In this document: positions 57,556-64,000 of the stretch, piece by piece | How positions within the stretch are numbered: the first letter of the stretch is position 1 | Layout: every line of letters begins with the position of its first letter | DNA from: Salinilacihabitans rarus | Lineage (GTDB): Archaea > Halobacteriota > Halobacteria > Halobacteriales > Natrialbaceae | DNA length: 64,000 nucleotides | Assembly: GCF_024296665.1 (NCBI RefSeq) | Contig: NZ_CP100762.1 | Coordinates: 62,001-126,000, forward strand | Direction of reading: 5' to 3' | Program-made: the position numbers and the translations under genes | Notes under the pieces: generated by a model | Seen by the model: the letters and a program-made list of their open reading frames with translations, nothing else | Database searches by the model: none | Told to the model about the DNA's origin: nothing

Positions 57556-58302
57556 TCAGCCCCCGGGTGCGACCCGGTCGAGCGGATCGTCGCCGCGGAC
57601 GAACGCCCGCGCGAGTTCGGCCTCGGCCCGCCGAAGCCGGTAGGAGAGCGTCGACCGCGGCACTTCCAGTTCCTCGGCGAGTTCCGAGAGGTGGATCCGT
57701 CGCGGCGTCTCGTAGTAGCCGCGCTCGACCGCGGCCCGGAGCGCGGCCCGCTGCTCGCCCGGGAGCGGGTCGTCGGCGGCGGTCGCCTCGCGGTCCGGGT
57801 CGAGGTCGGTCAACCGCAGTATCTCCATCCCCGCGCACTCGCCGACCTCCTCGCCGAGGGCGTCGAAGAACGCGTGGACCGGCGCGTCGTCGGCGAGGAC
57901 GATCCGCCAGCGGTAGCGTCGCCCCTCGCGGTAGGTCTCGAACAGCAACCCCTCGCCGAGGTGCTCCAGCGCGAGGTGGGGGACCGACGTGCAGACGTCC
58001 GTGCGCGCCCAGTAGGTGTAGACGACGAGTTCCTCGCCGGAGCGGTCGAGCACCTGCGCCTCGCAGTCGGCGCCGCAGTCGTCGCGGACGAGACAGTCCG
58101 CGCAGTAGGTCGCGTCGCGGTACGCCTCTTCGAGGGCTTCGAGGGCCGCCCGCGACCCGGTCGCGTGGTCGACCCGCCAGAGGCTCTCGGGCGTGACGTG
58201 ACACGACAGCGAGCGCACCGTCGTGTCGGGGTGGGCCTCGAGCACGTCCGCGACCGGGTTCGTCCCGGGGTCGTACTCCAGGGCGAAGACGAACTCCCTC
58301 AT
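57556..58302 (-). CDS. Bat-type HTH regulator with Cys-rich sensor, probable regulator of the metal ATPase
   Basis: 248 residues from ATG 58302. The C-terminus has the HTH_10 (bacterio-opsin activator) motif RRIHLSELAEELEVPRSTLSYRLRRAEAELA (~205-235). The N-terminal sensor contains a Cys cluster CADCLVRDDCGADCEAQ (~67-83) and further Cys in DVCTSV and GECAGM, suitable for binding metal ions. Placed 5' of the P1B ATPase on the same strand, it probably controls its expression. No direct evidence of the ligand. Confidence 0.85.
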   Translation of the reverse strand: MREFVFALEYDPGTNPVADVLEAHPDTTVRSLSCHVTPESLWRVDHATGSRAALEALEEAYRDATYCADCLVRDDCGADCEAQVLDRSGEELVVYTYWARTDVCTSVPHLALEHLGEGLLFETYREGRRYRWRIVLADDAPVHAFFDALGEEVGECAGMEILRLTDLDPDREATAADDPLPGEQRAALRAAVERGYYETPRRIHLSELAEELEVPRSTLSYRLRRAEAELARAFVRGDDPLDRVAPGG

Positions 58303-58360
58303 ACACGAGGGGACGTGCCCGCACGAAAAAGGGTTCCCGGTCGCGCCCGTACCGGGTCGC

Positions 58361-58813
58361 GTGACCGCGGGAGCGATCGAGTGGTGTCGCGGCTGCTGGC
58401 GGTACTACCTCGCGTACACGCACACGAGTGCTCACGCGGCGGCAGCGGCGGCGCTGGCGATCTTCGGCATCCTCGCGGCCGTCGACGCCCGGTTCGCGGC
58501 GCTGGCGATCGCCGCGTACGTGCTCCCCCCGGTGGTGCTGTACGCGCTCACGGACGAACCGCCGGACGACGAGCGGCCGCGGCCCGCCGGGACGCGCGAC
58601 CGGCCGACTCGATCCGGGGCGGGCAACGCGGGCCCGGACGGGGCCGGGAGCGGCGACGGGGACGGCGATACGGACACGGACTCCGACGACGGCGACACCG
58701 ACTCGGACCGGGACGACGGCGACACCGACTCGGACCGGGACGACGGCGACACCGACTCGGACCGGGACGACGGCGACACCGACTCGGACCGCTCGGCCGA
58801 CGCCGCGCAGTGA
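58361..58813 (+). CDS. Two-helix membrane protein with a 9-residue tandem-repeat acidic tail
   Basis: 150 residues from a GTG at 58361. The N-terminal ~65 residues hold two hydrophobic segments (SAHAAAAAALAIFGILAAVDA and FAALAIAAYVLPPVVLYAL). The tail contains four consecutive copies of the nine residues D-D-G-D-T-D-S-D-R, encoded by a 27-bp DNA repeat. The tail is strongly acidic and probably disordered in high salt. No function known. Confidence 0.72.
   Translation: MTAGAIEWCRGCWRYYLAYTHTSAHAAAAAALAIFGILAAVDARFAALAIAAYVLPPVVLYALTDEPPDDERPRPAGTRDRPTRSGAGNAGPDGAGSGDGDGDTDTDSDDGDTDSDRDDGDTDSDRDDGDTDSDRDDGDTDSDRSADAAQ
58685..58792 (+). repeat. 27-bp tandem repeat (minisatellite), four copies
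   Basis: Four head-to-tail 27-bp units at 58685-58711, 58712-58738, 58739-58765 and 58766-58792. The first three are identical and the last differs only in its final base. Near identity implies recent expansion. The unit is a multiple of three, so the frame is kept. Confidence 0.92.
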
Positions 58814-59168
58814 GCGCCCGCCGGGAGGCGCGACGGCCGGATTCCCGCGGTCCCGCGTCGGGGGACTGGGGAAACACGTGGTTTCTCGGCGTCTGACGCG
58901 GATGTCACTCGGTTAGAAACCCGACCGACAGCGTGTAAGGATTGGTAATACGGCGGCGGGACGGGCGGCGGCCGCCGGCGCGGACGCGGGCGCGACGCCC
59001 GGCGCGCCGCGGAATCTAGTGATCCTAAAACGGACGCTCTCGTCATTAAATTAGTATTGTGCGAAAAGTACGATGGTGTGTGATTAGTTATGGTCGCCGG
59101 CCGGCTAGCTAGGCCAGCGCCTGAGAGACGTGGGCGCGAGTCGGGGCCGACCCGGCGAGAGGAAAGGT
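58814..59168. other. Intergenic region before the small membrane peptide
   Basis: 355 bp, no gene beyond the small ORF that follows. The middle is GC-rich. From 59033 to 59092 it is AT-rich (TTAAATTAGTATTG, TGATTAGTTATGG) and probably holds the promoter. A GCCGGCCGGC palindrome-like block lies at 59096-59105. Confidence 0.4.
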
Positions 59169-59306
59169 ATGATATCGGTACAGGTTCCGCCCGACGACGG
59201 GCTCTCGGTCACTGCCGTCCTCTGTGGCACCGTGCTCGCCCTCAGCGGCGCGCCGCTGCTCGCCGCCGCCGTGTTCGTCATGGCGGTCTGGTTCAGCACC
59301 CTCTGA
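59169..59306 (+). CDS. 45-residue membrane peptide
   Basis: From ATG 59169, reading MISVQVPPDDGLSV then two hydrophobic stretches TAVLCGTVLALSGAPLLAAA and VFVMAVWFSTL, ending at TGA 59304-59306. A purine-rich GAGAGGAAAGG immediately precedes the ATG. Codon use is haloarchaeal. Too short for family assignment. A T6 run follows at 59329-59336, and a near copy of its start region occurs at 59338-59358. Confidence 0.6.
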   Translation: MISVQVPPDDGLSVTAVLCGTVLALSGAPLLAAAVFVMAVWFSTL

Positions 59307-59355
59307 GGGCGTGGAACCGTCGTCACGATTTTTTAAGAAAGGGATGATACCGGTA

Positions 59356-59445
59356 GGCGTCGCCCGAGTCAGGGTCGACACGCCGTCCACGGCGGTGGAC
59401 GTGCGGCGCTCCGTGGCGTTTCGGGTCCCTGACCGTCGGGACGCC
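59356..59445. ncRNA. Candidate structured RNA (long paired stem with internal hairpin)
   Basis: The outer stem pairs GGCGTC (59356-59361) with GACGCC (59440-59445), CCGA (59364-59367) with TCGG (59436-59439) and GTCAGGG (59368-59374) with CCCTGAC (59427-59433): 17 bp with small bulges. Inside, CGTCCAC (59384-59390) pairs with GTGGACG (59395-59401) around a 4-nt loop. It follows a T-rich, TATA-like run (59329-59339). Located between a small membrane peptide and a convergent gene. It may be an sRNA or a structured 3' region; no known RNA family is recognised. Confidence 0.45.
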
Positions 59446-59577
59446 ACGTCGGCCTACGACGGAGGGGGCATTAACTATTTCCGACGCTATCTCGCAGAGT
59501 GAACGTCGGCGAGACGCGCCGAGTCGGGACGAGGGGTGGGCGAAAACGGGGCGAAAACGGGTCGCGGGCGCGGGCGG

Positions 59578-60729
59578 TTAGAAGCCCTTGCCGAGCAGTT
59601 CGCGGGCGATGACGTTCTTCTGGATCTCGCTGGTACCCTCGTAGATCTGGGTGATCTTGGCGTCGCGGTAGAGCCGCTCGACGGGGAAGTCGTTGACGTA
59701 GCCGGAGCCGCCGTGGATCTGGACGGCTTCGTTGGCGACGTCGACGGCGACCCGGGAGGCGTACTCCTTGGCCATCGAGGCGAGTTTGGTGATGTCGTTG
59801 CCCTGATCGACGTTCCAGGCGGCCTTGTAGGTCAGGTTACGCGCGGCCTCGGTCCTCGTCGCCATGTCGGCGAGTTTGTGCTGGATGGCCTGGAACTCCG
59901 AGATCGGCTTGCCGAACTGCTCGCGCTCCTGGGCGTAGTCGAGGGCGGCCTCGGTCGCGCCCTTCGCGATGCCGACGCCCTGGGCGGCGACTGCGGTACG
60001 GGTCTCGTCGAAGAACTGCATCTGCTGCATGAACGCGGCGTCCCGCGTGCCGATGAGGTTCTCCTCGGGGACCCGCACGTCGTCGAAGATGACCTCGGCG
60101 GTGTCGGACGCGCGGATGCCGAGTTTGCCTGTGATCTTGTCGGTCTTGACGCCGTCGCGGTCGGTCTCGACGACGATCTGGCTGAAGCCGTTGTACCGGC
60201 CCTCGGCGTCGGGGTTGGTCTTCGCGAGGACGACGAGGAAGTCGGCGACGGTGCCGTTGGTGATCCACATCTTGTTGCCGTTGATCACCCACTCGTCGCC
60301 GTCCTTCTCCGCGCGCGTCGAGACCGACGAGACGTCCGACCCCGTGTCTGGCTCGGAGATGGCGGCCCCGGAGATGGCCTCGCCCAGCGCGATCGGTTCG
60401 AGGTACCGCTCTTTCTGTTCGTCGGTGCCGAAGTTCATGATCGCCTCGCAGCCGAACGACGTCGAGACGATCGAGAGGGCGATGCCGGGGTCGACGGCGA
60501 ACAGTTCCTCGGTGATGATCGCGGTGTCGAGGATCGAGTAGCCCGCGCCGCCGTACTCGATCGGGATGTAGGCGCCGGTCAGCCCCATCTCGGCTGCCTT
60601 CTCGATGATCTCGTGGGGGTACTTCTCTCCGGTGTCGTACTCCTCGGCGACGGGCCGAATCTCGTTCTCCGCGAACCGGCGAACCTCCTCGCGAATCTGC
60701 TCCTGTTCGTCGGTCAGTCCGAATTCCAT
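59578..60729 (-). CDS. Acyl-CoA dehydrogenase
   Basis: 383 residues from ATG 60729. FAD/substrate motifs: [59 protein letters not shown] and the catalytic-Glu region [17 protein letters not shown]. It performs the first oxidation step of acyl-CoA breakdown and passes electrons to ETF. It is divergent from the fused hydroxyacyl-CoA dehydrogenase/enoyl hydratase gene, which acts next in the same pathway; their shared upstream region suggests coordinated control. Confidence 0.95.
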   Translation of the reverse strand: MEFGLTDEQEQIREEVRRFAENEIRPVAEEYDTGEKYPHEIIEKAAEMGLTGAYIPIEYGGAGYSILDTAIITEELFAVDPGIALSIVSTSFGCEAIMNFGTDEQKERYLEPIALGEAISGAAISEPDTGSDVSSVSTRAEKDGDEWVINGNKMWITNGTVADFLVVLAKTNPDAEGRYNGFSQIVVETDRDGVKTDKITGKLGIRASDTAEVIFDDVRVPEENLIGTRDAAFMQQMQFFDETRTAVAAQGVGIAKGATEAALDYAQEREQFGKPISEFQAIQHKLADMATRTEAARNLTYKAAWNVDQGNDITKLASMAKEYASRVAVDVANEAVQIHGGSGYVNDFPVERLYRDAKITQIYEGTSEIQKNVIARELLGKGF

Positions 60730-60844
60730 AGTCGGGTGTTCCTGCCTTAACGATAAAGAACTTTGTAACCCGAAGTAAACCCGAAAAGAGTTTTCTTCAC
60801 CGGGGAGGGAAACGTTGAAAGCGGTGCCGGTTGCATATTCGTCC

Positions 60845-62818
60845 ATGGAGCTGGAGGATATCAACACCGTCGCAGTTCTCGGCGCGGGGAATATGGGCCA
60901 CGGAATCGCGGAAGTCGCGGCCATGGCAGGCTACGACGTGGCGATGCGGGACATCAAAGAGGAGTTCGTCCAGAACGGCTACGAGCAGATCGAGTGGTCG
61001 CTTGACAAGCTCGCCGAGAAGGACCAGCTCACCGAGGAGGAGGCCGACGCCGCCCTCGAACGCGTCACGCCGCTGGTCGACATGGAGGAGGCGGTCGCCG
61101 ACGCCGACGTCGTCATCGAGGCGGTGCCGGAGAAGATGGACATCAAGAAGGACGTCTACGAGGAAGTCGAGGAGTTCGCCCCCGAGGAAGCGATCTTCGC
61201 GACGAACACCTCCTCGCTGTCGATCACCGAGCTCTCGGAGGTGACCGAGCGTCCCGAGCGCTTCTGCGGGATGCACTTCTTCAACCCGCCCGTGCGTATG
61301 CAACTCGTCGAGGTCATCTCCGGCGAGCACACCGCCGACGAGACCCTCGACGCGATCGAGGACCTCGCGGCGGACTTCGGGAAGACGCCCGTCCGGGTCC
61401 ACAAGGACAGCCCCGGCTTCATCGTGAACCGCGTTCTCGTTCCCCTGATGAACGAGGCGGCGTGGATGGTACACGAGGACGAGGCCACCGTCGCCGAGGT
61501 CGACTCGACGGCGAAGTTCGACATGGGGCTCCCGATGGGCCTGTTCGAACTCACCGATCAGGTCGGGCTCGACGTCGGCCTGCACGTCCAGGAGTATATG
61601 CACGAGACCCTCGGCGAGGCCTACGCGCCGTGCCCGATGACCGAGGAGAAAGTCGAGGCGGGCGAACTCGGGAAGAAGGCCGGCAAGGGCGTCTACGACT
61701 ACGAGGACGGCGAGGGCGTACAGATCCCGACCGACGAGGGCCAGGAGTGGATCGCCGACCGCCTGCTCGCCGTGATGGCCGACGAGGTCGCCCAGCTGAT
61801 CGCGAACGACGTGGCCGATTCCGACGCCATCGACGAGGCGATGATGCTCGGCGCGGGCTTCCCCGACGGCCCCGCGAAGCTGGCCGACGAGCGCGGCCTC
61901 CCGGAGCTGCTCGAGGCGCTCGAGGAGACCTACGAGGAGACCGAGGCGGCGCGCCACGAGCCCTCGGACGCGTTCCGCGAGTTCGCCGACGAGGACGGCT
62001 TCTACGACCACGACGAGGACGAGGGGGGCGTCGAGTTCGACACCATCCGCGTCGAGTATCCCGGCGACATGGTCGGACACGTCGTCATCGACCGGCCCCA
62101 CCGGATGAACACCATCAGCTCGGAGCTGCTCGGCGAGCTCTCGACCGCGATCGACCTGCTCGAAGACGACGACGAGGTGCGCGCGATCCTCATCACCGGC
62201 GAGGGCGAGAAAGCGTTCTCCGCGGGCGCGGACGTCCAGAGCATGGCCGCCGGCGGCGCCGACTCGCTGGGCGCGGTCGAACTCTCGAAGAAGGGTCAGG
62301 GGACGTTCGGCAAGCTCGAATCCTGTGACATGCCCGTCGTGGCCGGCATCGACGGCTACTGTCTCGGCGGCGGGATGGAACTCGCGACCTGCGCAGACAT
62401 CCGCATCGCCTCCGAGCGCTCCGAACTCGGCCAGCCCGAACTCGACCTCGGGCTGATCCCCGGCTGGGGCGGCACCCAGCGGCTCAAGCACATCGTCGGC
62501 GAGGGCCGCGCCAAGGAGATCATCCTCACCGCCGACCGCTACGACGCCGAGACGATGGAGTCGTACGGCTTCGTCAACGAGGTCGTCGGCAACGACGAAC
62601 TCGAGGAGCGCGCGTTCGAACTCGCGACACAGCTCGCCGGCGGCCCGCCGATCGCCCAGAAGTTCACCAAGCGCGCGATGCTCGCCGGCCGCGACGACAC
62701 CGAGGCCGGCCTCGAGTACGAGGCCTCGTCGTTCGGCCACCTGATGGCCACCGACGACCTGATGACGGGCATCACCGCGTTCATGAGCGGCGACGACCCC
62801 GAGTTCGAAGGGAAGTAG
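60845..62818 (+). CDS. Fused 3-hydroxyacyl-CoA dehydrogenase / enoyl-CoA hydratase
   Basis: 657 residues from ATG 60845. The N-terminal HAD half (~1-385) has the NAD motif [13 protein letters not shown] (~10-22), [10 protein letters not shown], the catalytic His in [11 protein letters not shown] and [11 protein letters not shown]. The C-terminal hydratase half (~400-657) has [10 protein letters not shown] (oxyanion hole), [16 protein letters not shown] (Glu) and [17 protein letters not shown] (second Glu). The order (dehydrogenase first) differs from the bacterial FadB/FadJ order. Performs steps two and three of beta-oxidation. Confidence 0.95.
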   Translation: MELEDINTVAVLGAGNMGHGIAEVAAMAGYDVAMRDIKEEFVQNGYEQIEWSLDKLAEKDQLTEEEADAALERVTPLVDMEEAVADADVVIEAVPEKMDIKKDVYEEVEEFAPEEAIFATNTSSLSITELSEVTERPERFCGMHFFNPPVRMQLVEVISGEHTADETLDAIEDLAADFGKTPVRVHKDSPGFIVNRVLVPLMNEAAWMVHEDEATVAEVDSTAKFDMGLPMGLFELTDQVGLDVGLHVQEYMHETLGEAYAPCPMTEEKVEAGELGKKAGKGVYDYEDGEGVQIPTDEGQEWIADRLLAVMADEVAQLIANDVADSDAIDEAMMLGAGFPDGPAKLADERGLPELLEALEETYEETEAARHEPSDAFREFADEDGFYDHDEDEGGVEFDTIRVEYPGDMVGHVVIDRPHRMNTISSELLGELSTAIDLLEDDDEVRAILITGEGEKAFSAGADVQSMAAGGADSLGAVELSKKGQGTFGKLESCDMPVVAGIDGYCLGGGMELATCADIRIASERSELGQPELDLGLIPGWGGTQRLKHIVGEGRAKEIILTADRYDAETMESYGFVNEVVGNDELEERAFELATQLAGGPPIAQKFTKRAMLAGRDDTEAGLEYEASSFGHLMATDDLMTGITAFMSGDDPEFEGK

Positions 62819-62839
62819 AGCCGCCCGACGCTCGTTTTT

Positions 62840-63244
62840 TCAGCGCCGCCGGAGCAGCGCCCGCAGTCGCTCGTTCATCGGCAGTTCCGCGGCCGCGGCC
62901 GGTTCGACCCACGCGTAGTCGTCGATCGGTTCCTCGGGGTGGGGGTTCGACTCGACGTCGACCGTCCCGCCGAGCAGGTCGCAGTCGAAGACGACGGAGA
63001 CGGTCCCCTCCTCGCCGCCGGCCCACGTGACCGGGTACGCTTCGAGCGGGTCGCCGACGGCGACTTCGAGGCTCGTCTCCTCGCGCACCTCGCGGGCGAC
63101 CGCGTCGCGGGGCCGCTCGCCGACCTCGGCGCGGCCGCCGGGGGCGCCCCAGATCGGCCCCGATGGCATGTCGTGTCGCAGGAGGAGGTACGCGCCGTCG
63201 TCTTCGATCAGCCCGCGAACGGAGGCGTGTGCGAACTCGGACAT
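62840..63244 (-). CDS. NUDIX hydrolase
   Basis: 134 residues from ATG 63244. The Nudix box spans ~38-60 (GGRAEVGERPRDAVAREVREE with G..E...REVREET). A substrate-binding start VRGLIEDDGAYLLLRHD precedes it. It hydrolyses a nucleoside-diphosphate derivative; the substrate is unknown. Confidence 0.9.
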   Translation of the reverse strand: MSEFAHASVRGLIEDDGAYLLLRHDMPSGPIWGAPGGRAEVGERPRDAVAREVREETSLEVAVGDPLEAYPVTWAGGEEGTVSVVFDCDLLGGTVDVESNPHPEEPIDDYAWVEPAAAAELPMNERLRALLRRR

Positions 63245-63335
63245 GGGGGAACCGTCGACGCACGGACGAAAGCGGTTACGGTTTACGGGTTCGCGACCGT
63301 CCGACCGGAACGACTTTGGGTCGGGGGCTCGCGAC

Positions 63336-63707
63336 GTGGCGTCCACGAACGACAGCGATTCCGGGGCGGAGGCGGGGATCGATCTCGACCTCGACCTCGG
63401 GGTCACCGTCGGTCCGGGGATGTCGTTCGACGAGGCCGTCGGGTGGGCCGCGGACGAGGCGTTCGCGTTCGTCGAACTCCTGCTCGACGGCCCCTACGCA
63501 CGCGAGCGGATCGCCGACCGGCGCGATTCGATGCGGGCGACCCTCGCCGACGCCGGGGTCGGGATCGTCGTTCACCTGCCGTTCGCCGCCGACCCCGGAT
63601 CGCCGTTCGTGCCCGTCAGGGAGGGCGTCGTCGGCGCCGCGCCGGGACCGCCGGACGGGAGCCTCAGCGCGCCTGCCGGTAGATCAGGTTGCGCTGGACC
63701 TCGTTGA
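63336..63707 (+). pseudogene. Truncated sugar phosphate isomerase/epimerase-like gene
   Basis: The frame starts at GTG 63336 and encodes 123 residues. Residues ~22-103 (GVTVGPGMSFDEAV, EAFAFVELLLDGPYARER, VGIVVHLPFAADPGSPFVPV) look like the first strands of a xylose-isomerase-type TIM barrel. Family members need ~250-280 residues, but here the homologous part stops near 63640 where the convergent acyl-CoA dehydrogenase gene begins; the last ~20 residues are antisense of that gene. Probably a broken remnant. Homology is judged by eye. Confidence 0.6.
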
Positions 63708-64000
63708 CCCCCTCGTAGATGACCGGAACGCGGGCGTCCCGGTAGACGCGGGCGATCCGGCGGTCGTCGAGGACCGACCGGCCGCCGTGGAGGCTCATCG
63801 CCCGCTCGGCGACGTCGACGGCCGTCTCGGTCGCCTTCGTCTTCGCCAGCGCGGCCCAGTACCCCGCGTTCTCGCGGCGCTGGACCTTCTCGCAGGCCCG
63901 CCACGTGAGCGCCCGCGCGCTCTCGAACGCGGCGAGCATGTCGGCCAGGTCGTGCTGGACCGACTGGAACTCGTTTACCGTCCGGCCGAACTCCTCGCGG
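63664..64000 (-). CDS. Acyl-CoA dehydrogenase, C-terminal part (runs off the window)
   Basis: The stop is at 63664-63666 and the frame is open to the window end. The visible 112 residues include FGRTVNEFQSVQHDLADMLA, RRENAGYWAALAKTKATETA and HGGRSVLDDRRIARVYRDAR, then VIYEGVNEVQRNLIYRQAR, the standard end of acyl-CoA dehydrogenases. It uses the YEGVNE variant at the position where the other dehydrogenase in this window has YEGTSE. Its start is outside the window. Confidence 0.9.
   Translation of the reverse strand, partial: REEFGRTVNEFQSVQHDLADMLAAFESARALTWRACEKVQRRENAGYWAALAKTKATETAVDVAERAMSLHGGRSVLDDRRIARVYRDARVPVIYEGVNEVQRNLIYRQAR

Noticed and set aside
58685-58792. CRISPR-like array
   Set aside because: Units are contiguous without spacers and are in a coding frame; it is a minisatellite. 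No CRISPR repeats were seen elsewhere in the window.

Overview
The window is chromosomal DNA of an extremely halophilic archaeon (class Halobacteria). GC content is very high, the predicted proteins are rich in Asp and Glu, and several families are typically haloarchaeal: a halocyanin-like cupredoxin, a Bat-type HTH regulator, the pilB/pilC operon with its DUF7261/7266/7287-type companions, a haloarchaeal-type fused HAD/enoyl-CoA hydratase, and a long Htr transducer. I cannot assign genus or species from the sequence alone.

Layout. 1-12 kb: housekeeping genes, namely the N-terminus of a purine phosphoribosyltransferase, a winged-helix membrane protein, CoaBC, an AGE-family epimerase, a TrxR-like flavoprotein, an SRPBCC protein, TrkA, a cupredoxin, an M42 aminopeptidase, a thiolase/DUF35 pair, an alpha/beta hydrolase, MeaB and a B12-binding mutase subunit. 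12-16 kb: a membrane chemotaxis transducer divergent from a haloarchaeal hypothetical protein. 16-24.5 kb: a seven-gene minus-strand type IV pilus-like operon (ATPase, membrane platform, five small pilin-like proteins); one of the small genes contains a conspicuously AT-rich stretch.

24.84-40.08 kb: an integrated genetic element of about 15.2 kb. Its right edge is an intact tRNA-Arg(CCT) gene. The last ~21 nt of that tRNA plus 4 flanking nt recur as an exact 25-bp direct repeat at the left edge. The element carries a tyrosine recombinase, a hairpin-rich leader, a small gene overlapping a 999-residue DnaG-like primase/helicase, a 2-kb gene-poor decayed tract, a six-PAS/GAF histidine kinase, a Tat-exported protein with three CARDB-like repeats, a putative restriction-modification pair with an inverted repeat between its genes, and a YgjP/DUF45 metallopeptidase whose N-terminus looks frameshifted.

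40-64 kb: core genes again. These are TatA, a peroxiredoxin, an HD-domain protein, an HTH protein, a XapX protein, a methyltransferase, sdhCDBA, a succinylglutamate desuccinylase-like protein, a GNAT/zinc-ribbon fusion, a RimK ATP-grasp/retropepsin-like fusion, KatG, an AlkA-type glycosylase, a P1B metal ATPase with a Cys-rich Bat-HTH regulator, a protein with a 27-bp minisatellite, a 45-residue membrane peptide followed by a strongly foldable RNA candidate, two acyl-CoA dehydrogenases, a fused beta-oxidation enzyme, a NUDIX protein and a truncated TIM-barrel gene.

The most novel material is the tRNA-Arg element, with its att hairpin, hairpin-rich leader, variant-zinc-finger primase-helicase and cargo. 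Also notable are the AT-rich patch in the pilus operon, the C-terminal extension of the pilus ATPase and the structured intergenic region near 59.4 kb.
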